Below are positions 43,448 through 51,614 of a stretch of DNA of 64,000 bases, one piece after another. The position numbers and the translations under genes were made by a program. Origin of the DNA: Bradyrhizobium diazoefficiens. Its GTDB lineage: Bacteria > Pseudomonadota > Alphaproteobacteria > Rhizobiales > Xanthobacteraceae. Position 1 is the stretch's first letter. Every line of letters begins with the position of its first letter. The notes below the pieces were generated by a model that did not search any database, was not told where the DNA came from, and was given only the letters and a program-made list of their open reading frames with translations. Location of the stretch: contig NZ_JAFCJJ010000005.1 in the NCBI RefSeq assembly GCF_018131015.1, forward strand, positions 186,001 to 250,000, read 5' to 3'.

Positions 43448-44332
43448 ATGAGCGACGCCGCGCTGCCCGCCCCGATCGCGCAAGTCGACGAGCTCGACAG
43501 CCCGGCGCGCCGCGCCCGACGGCGGCTGTTCAAGCGCAAGGCGGCGGTGTTCGGGCTCGTAGTCCTGACCATGTTCATCGCGCTCGCGATCCTTGCGCCG
43601 CTCCTCGTGCCCTATGACCCCATAGCGACGAGCTGGAGCCTCGTGCGCAAGCCGCCGACCGCGGCGCACTGGTTCGGCACCGACGAGCTCGGCCGCGACA
43701 TCCTGAGCCGGGTCATTTACGGTGCGCGGGCCTCGCTGCTCGCCGGCCTGATCTCGGTTGCGATCGCGCTCGGCATCGGCGTGCCGCTCGGCCTCCTCGC
43801 CGGCTATCGCGGTGGATTCATCGACGCGCTGATCAGCCGGATCACCGATGCGATGCTGGCCTGCCCGTTCCTGATCCTGGCAATCGCGCTCGCCGCGTTC
43901 CTCGGTCCGAGCCTCGGCAATGCCATGATCGCGATCGGCATCTCGGCCACTCCGATCTTCATCCGGCTGACGCGGGGACAGGTGCTGAGCGTCAAGGCCG
44001 AGGACTATGTCGAGGCCGCGCGCGCGCTCGGCAATCCGCCCTGGCGGATCGCGCTCTCGCATATCCTGCCGAACATCCTGCCGGCCCTCCTGGTCCAGGC
44101 GACGCTGTCGATCGCGGCCGCCATCATTGCCGAAGCCGCGTTGTCCTTCCTTGGCCTCGGCCAGCAGCCGCCGTCGCCGTCCTGGGGCAGCATGCTCAAC
44201 GCGGCGCAGCGCTTCCTGACGCAGGCACCGTGGATGGCGATCTGGCCGGGGCTCGCGATCTTCCTCGTGGTGCTGTCGCTGAATCTGCTCGGCGACGGCC
44301 TGCGCGACGCCCTCGACCCGCGCCAGCGCTAA
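43448..44332 (+). CDS. ABC transporter permease (DppC/GsiD type), system 2
   Basis: This 294-residue permease has a short cytosolic N-terminus, HWFGTDELGRDILSRVIYGAR, EAA loop YVEAARALGNPPWRIALSHILPN, and terminal LNLLGDGLRDALDPRQR. It completes the second importer. It starts 4 bases after the DppB-type gene, and its 3' end overlaps the convergent gene by 4 bases. No terminator hairpin is visible at the junction. Confidence 0.95.
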   Translation: MSDAALPAPIAQVDELDSPARRARRRLFKRKAAVFGLVVLTMFIALAILAPLLVPYDPIATSWSLVRKPPTAAHWFGTDELGRDILSRVIYGARASLLAGLISVAIALGIGVPLGLLAGYRGGFIDALISRITDAMLACPFLILAIALAAFLGPSLGNAMIAIGISATPIFIRLTRGQVLSVKAEDYVEAARALGNPPWRIALSHILPNILPALLVQATLSIAAAIIAEAALSFLGLGQQPPSPSWGSMLNAAQRFLTQAPWMAIWPGLAIFLVVLSLNLLGDGLRDALDPRQR

Positions 44333-45075
44333 ATCACCGTCTCGCGCATCACGCGGCGGCAATCCATCTCGTATTCGAGATCGACCACCGGCGGCCGGGC
44401 GAAATGCCAGGTCAGCCCGGAGCGCAGCGCGCCGCGGCGGACCAGCTCGTCGACCAGCGCGTGATGGAAGTCGTGTACGGAATAGGCCTGCACGCCGGTC
44501 GTATCCTTCCAGCCGAAGCCGAAGGCCGTCATGCGGCTTTCCATCTGCGATGTCGTGGTGAAGCGCACCTTCTCGCGCAGCCCCTCCGGGCTGAGGTCGC
44601 GGTAGCGCACCGTGCGCTCGACATAGGTGCCGCTGCCCTCGCGCGCTTCGGCGCCGCCCGCGATGACGAAAGTCGGCGTCGTTCCGCGGGTCGGGCGCGT
44701 GAAGGAAAAGGCATAGAACGACGGCTCGGACGGCGGATCGATCTCGGGACAGACATTGCTGCGCGCCACCGGATTGGTGGTGCCGTCGAAGATGCCCCAT
44801 TCGGACAGCGTCTTGACATAGTGCAGGTTGAAGGCGCGAAAGCCTTCCTCGCTGAAGGCCGCCGGCGAGCGCAGCTCGCAGGCGCAGAAGGCCGTCAATG
44901 GCCGGCCCGCGTCCTGGATATATCTTGCGGCCAGCGCAAATCCCTCGGCCAGCGGCACCAGCCTGTCGAAGCGGACGCGCTCGATCGCATAGCCGTCGTC
45001 GGCCGCCGCGCCGGCCGAATACTGGAACACGGACGGAATGAAACGATAATTGCCCGCAGCGAAGTCACGCGTCAT
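44329..45075 (-). CDS. Conserved protein, tentatively CnbZ-like (2-aminomuconate deaminase family)
   Basis: This 248-residue soluble protein has MTRDFAAGNYRFIPSVFQYSAG at the N-terminus and conserved-looking segments AFCACELRSP, SFTRPTRGTTPTFVIAGGAE and the C-terminal FARPPVVDLEYEMDCRRVMRE. From memory of the family it resembles CnbZ, the 2-amino-5-chloromuconate deaminase of chloronitrobenzene degraders; I am not certain. No other aromatic meta-cleavage genes are near, so a different deaminase or RidA-like role is possible. The start at 45075 follows GGGGG; an in-frame ATG lies at 45087. It converges with the transporter operon. Confidence 0.6.
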   Translation of the reverse strand: MTRDFAAGNYRFIPSVFQYSAGAAADDGYAIERVRFDRLVPLAEGFALAARYIQDAGRPLTAFCACELRSPAAFSEEGFRAFNLHYVKTLSEWGIFDGTTNPVARSNVCPEIDPPSEPSFYAFSFTRPTRGTTPTFVIAGGAEAREGSGTYVERTVRYRDLSPEGLREKVRFTTTSQMESRMTAFGFGWKDTTGVQAYSVHDFHHALVDELVRRGALRSGLTWHFARPPVVDLEYEMDCRRVMRETVI

Positions 45076-45139
45076 CTCGACCCCCATTCCAGTTGCATAC
45101 GGACGTTAAGCTGCCGCTGCGCAAAGTCCAGCACGGGGC

Positions 45140-45174
45140 AAGAAAAAAGCGGCAATGGCCAACGCCATTGCCGC
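45140..45174 (-). terminator. Rho-independent terminator of the RND efflux operon
   Basis: GCGGCAATGGC (45149-45159) and GCCATTGCCGC (45164-45174) make a perfect 11-bp stem with a 4-base loop. On the minus strand it is followed by TTTTTTCTT. It lies 25 bases past the RND permease stop codon. Confidence 0.93.
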
Positions 45175-45199
45175 CTTACATCCCTCGATCGAACGAGCC

Positions 45200-48100
45200 T
45201 CAGGTCGGCCGCAGCGCCTTGGAGCCGAGGTCGAGTTCGCCGGCCTGCTTGTTCCGCTCGGAATCGGCCGCCGCGCGATGGTCGGTCGCCAGCACCACAT
45301 AGACCGCCGGCAGCACGAACAGCGTGAACAGCGTGCCGATCGACATGCCTGCGACGACCACGAGGCCGATCGAGAAGCGGCTGGCAGCGCCGGCGCCGGT
45401 CGCGGTCAACAGCGGGATCAGGCCGGTGACCATCGCAGCCGTGGTCATCAGGATCGGCCGCAAACGGATGCGGGCGGCCATCTCGATGGCCGAACGGCGA
45501 TCGAGCCGCTCGTTGATCTGAAGCTCGTTGGCGAACTCCACCATCAGGATGCCGTGCTTGGTGATCAGGCCGACCAGCGTCAGCAGCCCGACCTGGGTGT
45601 AGATGTTCATGGTCGCAACGCCGAAGAACAGCGGGATCAGCGCGCCGACGATCGCCATCGGCACCGAGATCATGATCACCAGCGGGTCACGCAAGCTCTC
45701 GAACTGGGCCGCCAGCACCAGGAAGATGATGATCAGCGCGAAGCCGAAGGTGATCGCGAGCTGGTTGCCCTCCTGCACATATTGCCGGCTGTCAGCCAGA
45801 TAGTCGTGGCTGAAGCCCTGCGGCAGGTTCCTGGCCTCGCTCTCGAGGAAGTCCACCGCCTGGCCGATGGTCACGCCGGGCATCGGCACGGCCGAGAAGG
45901 TCGCCGAGTTGAGCTGATTGTAATGCGTCAGCGAATTCGGGTCGGTCTTGGTCTCGATCGACACCAGGGTCGACAGCGGAAGCTGCTGGCCGGTGCTGGT
46001 CGTCACGTAGTATCCGCTGAGCGAGTCCGGCGAGAGCCGCTTGCCGCGCGGCACCTGCGGGATCACCTGGTATGAACGGCCCTCGAGGTTGAAGCGGTTG
46101 ATGTAGTTGCCGCCGAGCAGCACCGCGAGCGTAGAGCCGAGGTTCTGCATGTTGATGCCGAGGTCCTGGGCCTTGGTGCGGTCGATCGTCACCCTCACGT
46201 TCGGCTGGTTGAAGGCGAGGTCGCTGTCGGAGACGATGAACATGCCGCTCTTGCGCGCGGCCGCCTTCAGCTTCTCCATCTGCTCATAGACGGCCTGGAA
46301 GCCGGCGGTCGAGTTGATCACCATCTGCACCGGCAGACCGCCCGGCCCGCCCGGCAGCGCCGGCAGATTGAACGCAAAGGCCTGCACGCCCTCGATCTTG
46401 GACAGCTCCGCCTGCATCAGCGGCTTCAATTGGATGGAGGAACGCTTGCGCTCATCCCAGGGCTTCAGCAGCATGCCGGCAATGCCGCCCTGCGGGCCGT
46501 TGATGCCGTTGAGAACGAAGCGCAGATCGGTCTCGGGAAATTTCTGGAATTCCTTGTCGAGCTTGTCGCCGTAGAAATTGAGATAGTCGATGTTGGCGTA
46601 TTTGGGCGCCTTGGTCACCGCGAACAGGATGCCCTGGTCCTCCTCGGGCGCCAGTTCCTTCGACGTGTGCATGTAGAGGAAGCCGACGAGGCCGAGGATC
46701 GTCACCGCGAACATGCCGGTGATCGCCTTGTAGTCGAGCGAGCGGTCCAGCCTGCGGCCGTACCAGCGCGTCAACGCGCCGAACACCCCGTTGACGAGCT
46801 TCGCAAAGCGTCCTTCTTCGGTGTTCTTCAAGAGCACCGAGCACATCATCGGCGACAGCGTCAGCGCGACCACGCCCGACACGATCACCGAGCCGGCGAG
46901 CGTGAAGGCAAATTCGCGGAACAGCGAGCCGGTGAGCCCGCCGAGGAAGCCGATCGGTGCGTACACGGCCGCGAGCGTGATCGTCATCGAGATCACGGGA
47001 CCGACGATTTCGCGCGCGCCCTGCAGCGAGGCCTGGACCGGCGTCTTGCCCTCCTCCAGATGGCGGTGGATGTTCTCCACCACGACGATGGCGTCGTCGA
47101 CCACGAGGCCGATCGCGAGCACCATCGCGAGCAGCGTCAGCAGGTTGAAGCTGAAGCCCAGCGCCAGCATCAAGGTGCAGACGCCGATCATCGACAAGGG
47201 AATCGTGACGACAGGAATGATGACCGAGCGCAGCGAGGCCAGGAACAGGAAGATCACCACGATCACGATGATGACGGCTTCGCCGAGCGTCTTCTGCACC
47301 TCGTCGATCGAGGACTGGATGAATTTGGTCGAGTCGAAGGCGACCTTCATCTTCATCGACGGTGGCAAATTGCGCTCGAGCTCGGGGAACAGCGCGCGCA
47401 CGCCCTTGACCAGCGTTAGCGGATTGCCCTGCGGGGTCGCCTGCACGCCGATGAAGATGGCGTGATCGCCGTTGAAGGCCACGCTCGCGTCCGTACTTTG
47501 AGCCGCAAGCTCGACGGTGGCGATGTCCTCCATCCGCACGAAGCCGCCGTCCTTGGCCTTCACGATCATCTTCCGGAACTGGTTGACGTCGGTGAGGCCC
47601 GTATTGGTCGAGACGTTCGAGACGATCAGATAGCCCTTGGCCTGCCCAGCCGCGGACTGGAAGTTGTTGGCCGTGATCGCCGCGGCGACGTCGGCTGGCG
47701 ACACGTTGCGGCCGGCCATCCTCTCGGGATCGAGCCACAGCCGCATCGCAAAGGTCTGGCCGCCGAGGATGTCCGCGGACGCGACGCCGTCGACCGTCGA
47801 CAGCACCGGCTGCACCACACGCGTCAGGTAGTCCGAGATCGCCGAGCCCGACAGTTCCTCCGACGAGAAGCCGAGATACATCACGGCCGTGGTCTGGCCG
47901 GTCGTCTTGGTGACGATCGGGTCGTTGGATTCCTTCGGGATCAAATATTTGACCGAATTGACCTTGGCGAGCACCTCGGTCAGCGCCTGGTTCGGATCGA
48001 AATTGAGCTTGATGTAGATCTGGATCGTCGAGGTGCCGAGCACCGAGGACGAGGTGATGTAGTCGACGCCTTCGGCGGAGGCGACCGCCTGCTCGATCGG

Positions 48101-48295
48101 CGTGGTGATGAAGCCCTGGATCAGGTCGGCGGACGCGCCGGGATAGACGGTCGTGACGTTGATCACCGTGTTCGACAGCTTGGGGTACTGCCGAATCGGC
48201 AACACCATCGCCGCGCGCAGGCCGATCAGCAGGATCAGGAGGCTGACGACGACCGACAGAACCGGGCGCTTGATGAAAATATCGGTAAAGGCCAT
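45200..48295 (-). CDS. RND multidrug efflux permease (AcrB/MdtB-C-like)
   Basis: This 1031-residue inner-membrane transporter of the HAE1 RND family exports drugs or other amphiphiles by proton exchange. It opens MAFTDIFIKRPVLSVVVSLLI. It carries VLAIGLVVDDAIVVVENIHRH, whose paired Asp in helix 4 are the proton-relay residues, then APIGFLGGLTGSLFREFAFTLAGSVIVSG, and a second half with GLLTLVGLITKHGILMVEFANE and RLRPILMTTAAMVTGLIPLL. It works with the adaptor encoded just upstream and an outer-membrane channel not found in this window. It is last in the TetR-adaptor-permease operon. Confidence 0.96.
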   Translation of the reverse strand: MAFTDIFIKRPVLSVVVSLLILLIGLRAAMVLPIRQYPKLSNTVINVTTVYPGASADLIQGFITTPIEQAVASAEGVDYITSSSVLGTSTIQIYIKLNFDPNQALTEVLAKVNSVKYLIPKESNDPIVTKTTGQTTAVMYLGFSSEELSGSAISDYLTRVVQPVLSTVDGVASADILGGQTFAMRLWLDPERMAGRNVSPADVAAAITANNFQSAAGQAKGYLIVSNVSTNTGLTDVNQFRKMIVKAKDGGFVRMEDIATVELAAQSTDASVAFNGDHAIFIGVQATPQGNPLTLVKGVRALFPELERNLPPSMKMKVAFDSTKFIQSSIDEVQKTLGEAVIIVIVVIFLFLASLRSVIIPVVTIPLSMIGVCTLMLALGFSFNLLTLLAMVLAIGLVVDDAIVVVENIHRHLEEGKTPVQASLQGAREIVGPVISMTITLAAVYAPIGFLGGLTGSLFREFAFTLAGSVIVSGVVALTLSPMMCSVLLKNTEEGRFAKLVNGVFGALTRWYGRRLDRSLDYKAITGMFAVTILGLVGFLYMHTSKELAPEEDQGILFAVTKAPKYANIDYLNFYGDKLDKEFQKFPETDLRFVLNGINGPQGGIAGMLLKPWDERKRSSIQLKPLMQAELSKIEGVQAFAFNLPALPGGPGGLPVQMVINSTAGFQAVYEQMEKLKAAARKSGMFIVSDSDLAFNQPNVRVTIDRTKAQDLGINMQNLGSTLAVLLGGNYINRFNLEGRSYQVIPQVPRGKRLSPDSLSGYYVTTSTGQQLPLSTLVSIETKTDPNSLTHYNQLNSATFSAVPMPGVTIGQAVDFLESEARNLPQGFSHDYLADSRQYVQEGNQLAITFGFALIIIFLVLAAQFESLRDPLVIMISVPMAIVGALIPLFFGVATMNIYTQVGLLTLVGLITKHGILMVEFANELQINERLDRRSAIEMAARIRLRPILMTTAAMVTGLIPLLTATGAGAASRFSIGLVVVAGMSIGTLFTLFVLPAVYVVLATDHRAAADSERNKQAGELDLGSKALRPT

Positions 48296-48330
48296 CGCGG
48301 CGATCTCGATTTCTATGTCTCAAGAAACGT

Positions 48331-48349
48331 GATCCGGCAAAGCCGGATC
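48331..48349 (-). promoter_or_regulatory. Intercistronic hairpin between adaptor and RND genes
   Basis: GATCCGGC (48331-48338) and GCCGGATC (48342-48349) form a perfect 8-bp stem with a 3-base loop in the 68-bp gap between the two coding regions. No T-run follows, so it is likelier an mRNA processing or stability element than a terminator. Confidence 0.55.
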
Positions 48350-48363
48350 GCGCATGGATGTCG

Positions 48364-49554
48364 TCAGTAGCGCGGCGGCTGCGCCGGGATCGCAGGGGCC
48401 GGGTCCGCCGAGATCGACACGGCCGCGCCCGGTTGCACCTTGAGCTGGCCGACCGCGACGACCTTGTCGCCCGGCTTGATGCCCTTCACGATCTCGACAC
48501 GACCATCGAGCCTTGTGCCGGTCTGCACGAAAGTGCGCACCGCGTTCAGGCTGGTCTTGCCATCCTCCGTCTTCTCGGTGATGAGCAGCACCGAGTCGCC
48601 GTACAGCGTGTAGTCGACCGCCGTCTCCGGAACGGTGATCACGGCCGGCTTGTCCGGCAGCACCACCGTAGTGGTCACGAACATGCCGGGCTTCAGGATC
48701 TTCTCCGGGTTGTCGACCGTCGCCTGCACGCGGATGTTGCGGGTGTCGCTCGCGATCTGCGGCTCGATCGTCGTGATCTTGCCCTCGAAGGTGCGACCCG
48801 GATAGGCGTCGACCCTGAGCCGAACGGTCTGTCCGACCTTGAGGTTGCCCGAGTCCTTTTCAGTCACGGTGAAGTTGGCGAAGAGCTGGGAGAGATCGGT
48901 CAGCGAGACCATCGCCGTGCCGGCGGTGAGATACTGGCCAACCTCGACCTTGCGCACGCCGAGATCGCCCGAGAACGGCGCGCGGACGAGCTTCTGCGAG
49001 ATCAGCGCTTCGGTCTTGGCGATTCCGGCCATGGCCTGGTCGTAGGCGGCCTGCGCCGTATCGACGGTCGCCTGCGGACCGAACTGGCGCGAGGCCAGTT
49101 GCTTGGCACGATCGAGCGAGAGCTGCGCCCCGGTCGCCTGCGCCTTGTAGTTGGCAAGATCGCCCTGCTCCGGCGCATCGAACATCTGCACCAGCGGCGT
49201 GCCGGCCTCGACATGCGCGCCCGGCTCGAACTTGATCTCGGTGACGCGCCCGTTGACGTCGGCGCTGACATCGACCTGGTGCACGGCGGCGAGCCCGCCG
49301 ACGGCGGTCAGCAGGTTCGGGATCACTTCCAGCTTCGCCTCGGCTGCGCTCACCGCGACCGGCGGCGGCTTGTTGTTGGCGAAGAACTGCTTGATCATCT
49401 GGCCACGGAACGAGTTGAACCAGACCAGACCACCAACCAGCGCACCCAGCAGCACGGCGACGATGACGAACCACAGCACCGGCCGGACCGGGCGCTTGGG
49501 GGCCTTGGTGTCGATCGGTTCGCCCGAAATCTTGTGTTCGGCTACGATGTTCAT
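48364..49554 (-). CDS. RND efflux periplasmic adaptor (membrane fusion protein)
   Basis: This 396-residue MFP has a single N-terminal membrane anchor (PVLWFVIVAVLLGALVGGLVWF, about residues 24-45). The biotinyl-lipoyl-like halves are at VDVSADVNGRVTEIKFEPGAHVEAGTPLVQ and VRAPFSGDLGVRKVEVGQYL, with an alpha-helical hairpin between them and beta-barrel and MP domains after. It links the RND pump to an outer-membrane duct. The start at 49554 lies 1 base past the TetR stop; the gene is followed by the permease after a 68-bp gap. Confidence 0.95.
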   Translation of the reverse strand: MNIVAEHKISGEPIDTKAPKRPVRPVLWFVIVAVLLGALVGGLVWFNSFRGQMIKQFFANNKPPPVAVSAAEAKLEVIPNLLTAVGGLAAVHQVDVSADVNGRVTEIKFEPGAHVEAGTPLVQMFDAPEQGDLANYKAQATGAQLSLDRAKQLASRQFGPQATVDTAQAAYDQAMAGIAKTEALISQKLVRAPFSGDLGVRKVEVGQYLTAGTAMVSLTDLSQLFANFTVTEKDSGNLKVGQTVRLRVDAYPGRTFEGKITTIEPQIASDTRNIRVQATVDNPEKILKPGMFVTTTVVLPDKPAVITVPETAVDYTLYGDSVLLITEKTEDGKTSLNAVRTFVQTGTRLDGRVEIVKGIKPGDKVVAVGQLKVQPGAAVSISADPAPAIPAQPPRY

Positions 49555-49555
49555 G

Positions 49556-50257
49556 TCATGCACTTTCTGCAATCGCCGTCTCGCCCGCACCTTCGGCCAC
49601 ATCGCGGCCCAGATGCGAAGCAATTGCGGCGTCGTTAAGTCCGATACCTCTGAGGAGAAACTCGCAGAGCTGTCGCTCGAGCTCGTTCGGCTTGCCGTAG
49701 GCGAGGCAAGGTGCGGCCGGCAGCCTGGTCAGCGCGGCCGTCATCATCGTGTGATGGGCAAACCAGAACAGGTTGAGCGGTTCACTGCTGCATGGCCGCG
49801 CGTCGCCGGCGTCAACCGCACGCTCGAGCGAGGCGACGAAGACCGCCCCGATCAGCTTCTCGATCTTGGCATATAGCAAGCGGGCGAATTCGCCATCATC
49901 CAGATGGCTCGTCGCCATCAGTCGAAGGCGCTGCGCCTCTTCCTGGTCGGGGCCCTCGGCGATGTGGAGGAAATGCGCGACGGTGCCGCGGATCACCTCG
50001 ACCAGGGTGGCGGTCGACGGCTCTCGCTCAAGGAGTTCGGTGAGCGCCGGGTCCGCCTCGCATTCGTCGCTGAGGATTTCGGCGTAGAGCGCGGCCTTGG
50101 ACGGGAAATGCTTGAACAGCAGCGCCTCGGAAATGGCAGCGGCGGCCGCCACGCTCTTGGTCGTGGTGCCGTTATACCCGTGCCTTGCAAAGCAGCGTTT
50201 CGCGGCACCGAGGATCAATTGACGCCTCAGGTCGCTCGTCATTCGCAATGAGCTCAT
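49556..50257 (-). CDS. TetR-family regulator of the RND efflux operon
   Basis: This 233-residue repressor has an N-terminal TetR helix-turn-helix: RRQLILGAAKRCFARHGYNGTTTKSVAAAAAISEALLFKHFPSKAALYAEIL. It is the first gene of the operon it probably controls, an autoregulatory layout. The inverted repeat GTGAG-N6-CTCAC sits only 5 bases upstream of the ATG at 50257. A second in-frame ATG (MTSDLRRQ, 50242) is possible. The C-terminal ligand domain has no features that reveal the inducer. Confidence 0.9.
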   Translation of the reverse strand: MSSLRMTSDLRRQLILGAAKRCFARHGYNGTTTKSVAAAAAISEALLFKHFPSKAALYAEILSDECEADPALTELLEREPSTATLVEVIRGTVAHFLHIAEGPDQEEAQRLRLMATSHLDDGEFARLLYAKIEKLIGAVFVASLERAVDAGDARPCSSEPLNLFWFAHHTMMTAALTRLPAAPCLAYGKPNELERQLCEFLLRGIGLNDAAIASHLGRDVAEGAGETAIAESA

Positions 50258-50261
50258 GCTA

Positions 50262-50277
50262 GTGAGTAAGCGCTCAC
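50262..50277 (-). promoter_or_regulatory. Operator-like dyad GTGAGTAAGCGCTCAC
   Basis: The arms GTGAG and CTCAC are separated by 6 bases directly in front of the TetR start codon. The TGAGT-N-GCTCA pattern is common among operators of efflux-linked TetR repressors. Repressor bound here would block transcription of the regulator, adaptor and pump together. Confidence 0.65.
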
Positions 50278-50379
50278 CCACGCAAAAGTCAAGCAGAATG
50301 CTGCGTCGCAACCTAGATGCGTGCGCGCCGAGGAATATTGGTCACAGTTCCGGTTCCCCGCGCCCGAACCGGACCGGGT

Positions 50380-50970
50380 TCAGATCGGCTGGAAGCCAAG
50401 ATCCCCGCGGATCCGGTTGACGATGTAGGTCCCGTCCCGGGTCGGCAGGATCCGCTCCAGGCTGGCGTTGTCGATCTTCACATTGGCAAAGCGCGGGCCG
50501 GCCGCGACGTCATGGACTCGCCTGGCGAAGGCCTCGACCTCGGCCATGGTCGAGATCGCCTGACTGGCCGTGATGCCGCAGGCCCGGGCGACCCCGACGA
50601 GGTCGGCGGCCGCGGAGGTGTGGCTGGTCTGGCCGCCGGTCTCGCCATAGGCCTCGTTGTCGAGCACGACGATCGAGAGGTTGGCCGGCTTCTGCAGGCC
50701 GATGGTGGCGAGGCTGCCCATCCCCATCAGCATCTCGCCGTCGCCGGTGATCACCAGCACCGGCAGTTCTGGCTGCGCCAGCGCAAGGCCGAGGCCGATC
50801 ATCGCCGCGCCCCCCATGCCGCCCCACAGATAGAAATTGCGGGCGTGGTCGCCGGCGGCACACATGTCGTTGGTGGAGGCCCCGAGGCCCCCGATCGCAA
50901 CGACATCCTTGCGGTCCGCCAGCAGCGTGGACACCACCTGGCGGCGGTCGAGGAGATTGGCCTTGCTCAT
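50380..50970 (-). CDS. TPP-dependent decarboxylase, beta (C-terminal) subunit
   Basis: This 196-residue protein contains only the pyrophosphate-binding half of a thiamine-diphosphate decarboxylase. The TPP motif GDGEMLMGMGSLATIG is followed 14 residues later by VVLDNEAYGETGGQ. Upstream is FYLWGGMGGAAMIGLGLALA. Split subunits of this size are known for sulfopyruvate decarboxylase (ComD/ComE) and some phosphonopyruvate decarboxylases. Its ATG overlaps the alpha-subunit stop (ATGA). No other coenzyme M or phosphonate genes are adjacent, so the 2-oxo acid substrate is unknown. Confidence 0.85.
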   Translation of the reverse strand: MSKANLLDRRQVVSTLLADRKDVVAIGGLGASTNDMCAAGDHARNFYLWGGMGGAAMIGLGLALAQPELPVLVITGDGEMLMGMGSLATIGLQKPANLSIVVLDNEAYGETGGQTSHTSAAADLVGVARACGITASQAISTMAEVEAFARRVHDVAAGPRFANVKIDNASLERILPTRDGTYIVNRIRGDLGFQPI

Positions 50971-51509
50971 TTGGTGAAAACCTTGGCGCCGATCAGGCGC
51001 TGCGATAGCAGGACTGCGGTGGGGGTCAGCGCGTTGTAGGCCTGCGCTGCAGCGGCTTCGAGCACCGCCGGCACCTCGGCGGCGCTCGAGGCACGCAGCA
51101 CCTGGACGCCGGAGAGTTCGAACACGCCCTGCGTAGTCGATCCCATCGGCACCTGCCACGGATTGAACTCGCCCCACTCGCCGCGCATGGTCACCAGCGT
51201 GAGGAAGGGAAACCGCAGGATCGGGATCAGCGACAGCATGTTGATGCAATTGCCGACGCCGCTCGACTGCATCAGCAGGACGCCGCGCTGTCCGCCGGCC
51301 CAGGCGCCGGCCAACAGCGCCACGCCCTCCTCCTCCGTCGTCAGCGCGATGCCACGCATCGTGCTTGAGGCCAGCACGCGCTGGATCAGCCTCGAATGGC
51401 CGGCATCGGGCACGTAGGGCACCTGCCGGACGTCGAAGCGTTGCAATGTCGCGAAAATATCGTCCGGCCACATCGGGGCCGTGTCGGCAGCATCAGCGCG
51501 GGCGTGCAT
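50967..51509 (-). CDS. TPP-dependent decarboxylase, alpha (N-terminal) subunit
   Basis: This 180-residue protein is the pyrimidine-binding half of the split enzyme. ALTTEEEGVALLAGAWAGGQRGVLLMQSSGVGNCIN contains the conserved Glu that activates thiamine diphosphate, and TMRGEWGEFNPWQVPMG is like sulfopyruvate decarboxylase alpha subunits. The start at 51509 follows AGGA with 4-base spacing. It is coupled to the beta subunit and divergent from a P450 gene, with a perfect palindrome in the gap. Confidence 0.85.
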   Translation of the reverse strand: MHARADAADTAPMWPDDIFATLQRFDVRQVPYVPDAGHSRLIQRVLASSTMRGIALTTEEEGVALLAGAWAGGQRGVLLMQSSGVGNCINMLSLIPILRFPFLTLVTMRGEWGEFNPWQVPMGSTTQGVFELSGVQVLRASSAAEVPAVLEAAAAQAYNALTPTAVLLSQRLIGAKVFTK

Positions 51510-51547
51510 TTTCCTGTCCGGTCGGCTAGCAAGGTGGCGAGACTGTA

Positions 51548-51563
51548 GACGCATGCATGCGTC
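51548..51563. promoter_or_regulatory. Perfect 16-bp palindrome GACGCATGCATGCGTC
   Basis: This gapless, fully self-complementary sequence lies in the 105-bp gap between the divergent decarboxylase and P450 genes, 38 bases from one start and 51 from the other. Its position suits a dimeric regulator controlling both. No regulator gene is adjacent. Confidence 0.6.
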
Positions 51564-51614
51564 GAGCAGAACAACAAAAACGGCATATCGGCTTTAACCG
51601 GCGAGAATAGCGGG

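Noticed and set aside
46452..48323. Second long minus-strand frame overlapping the RND permease
   Set aside because: It is a different reading frame of the same strand with no RND motifs; the 45200-48295 frame has the full family sequence, so there is no frameshift.
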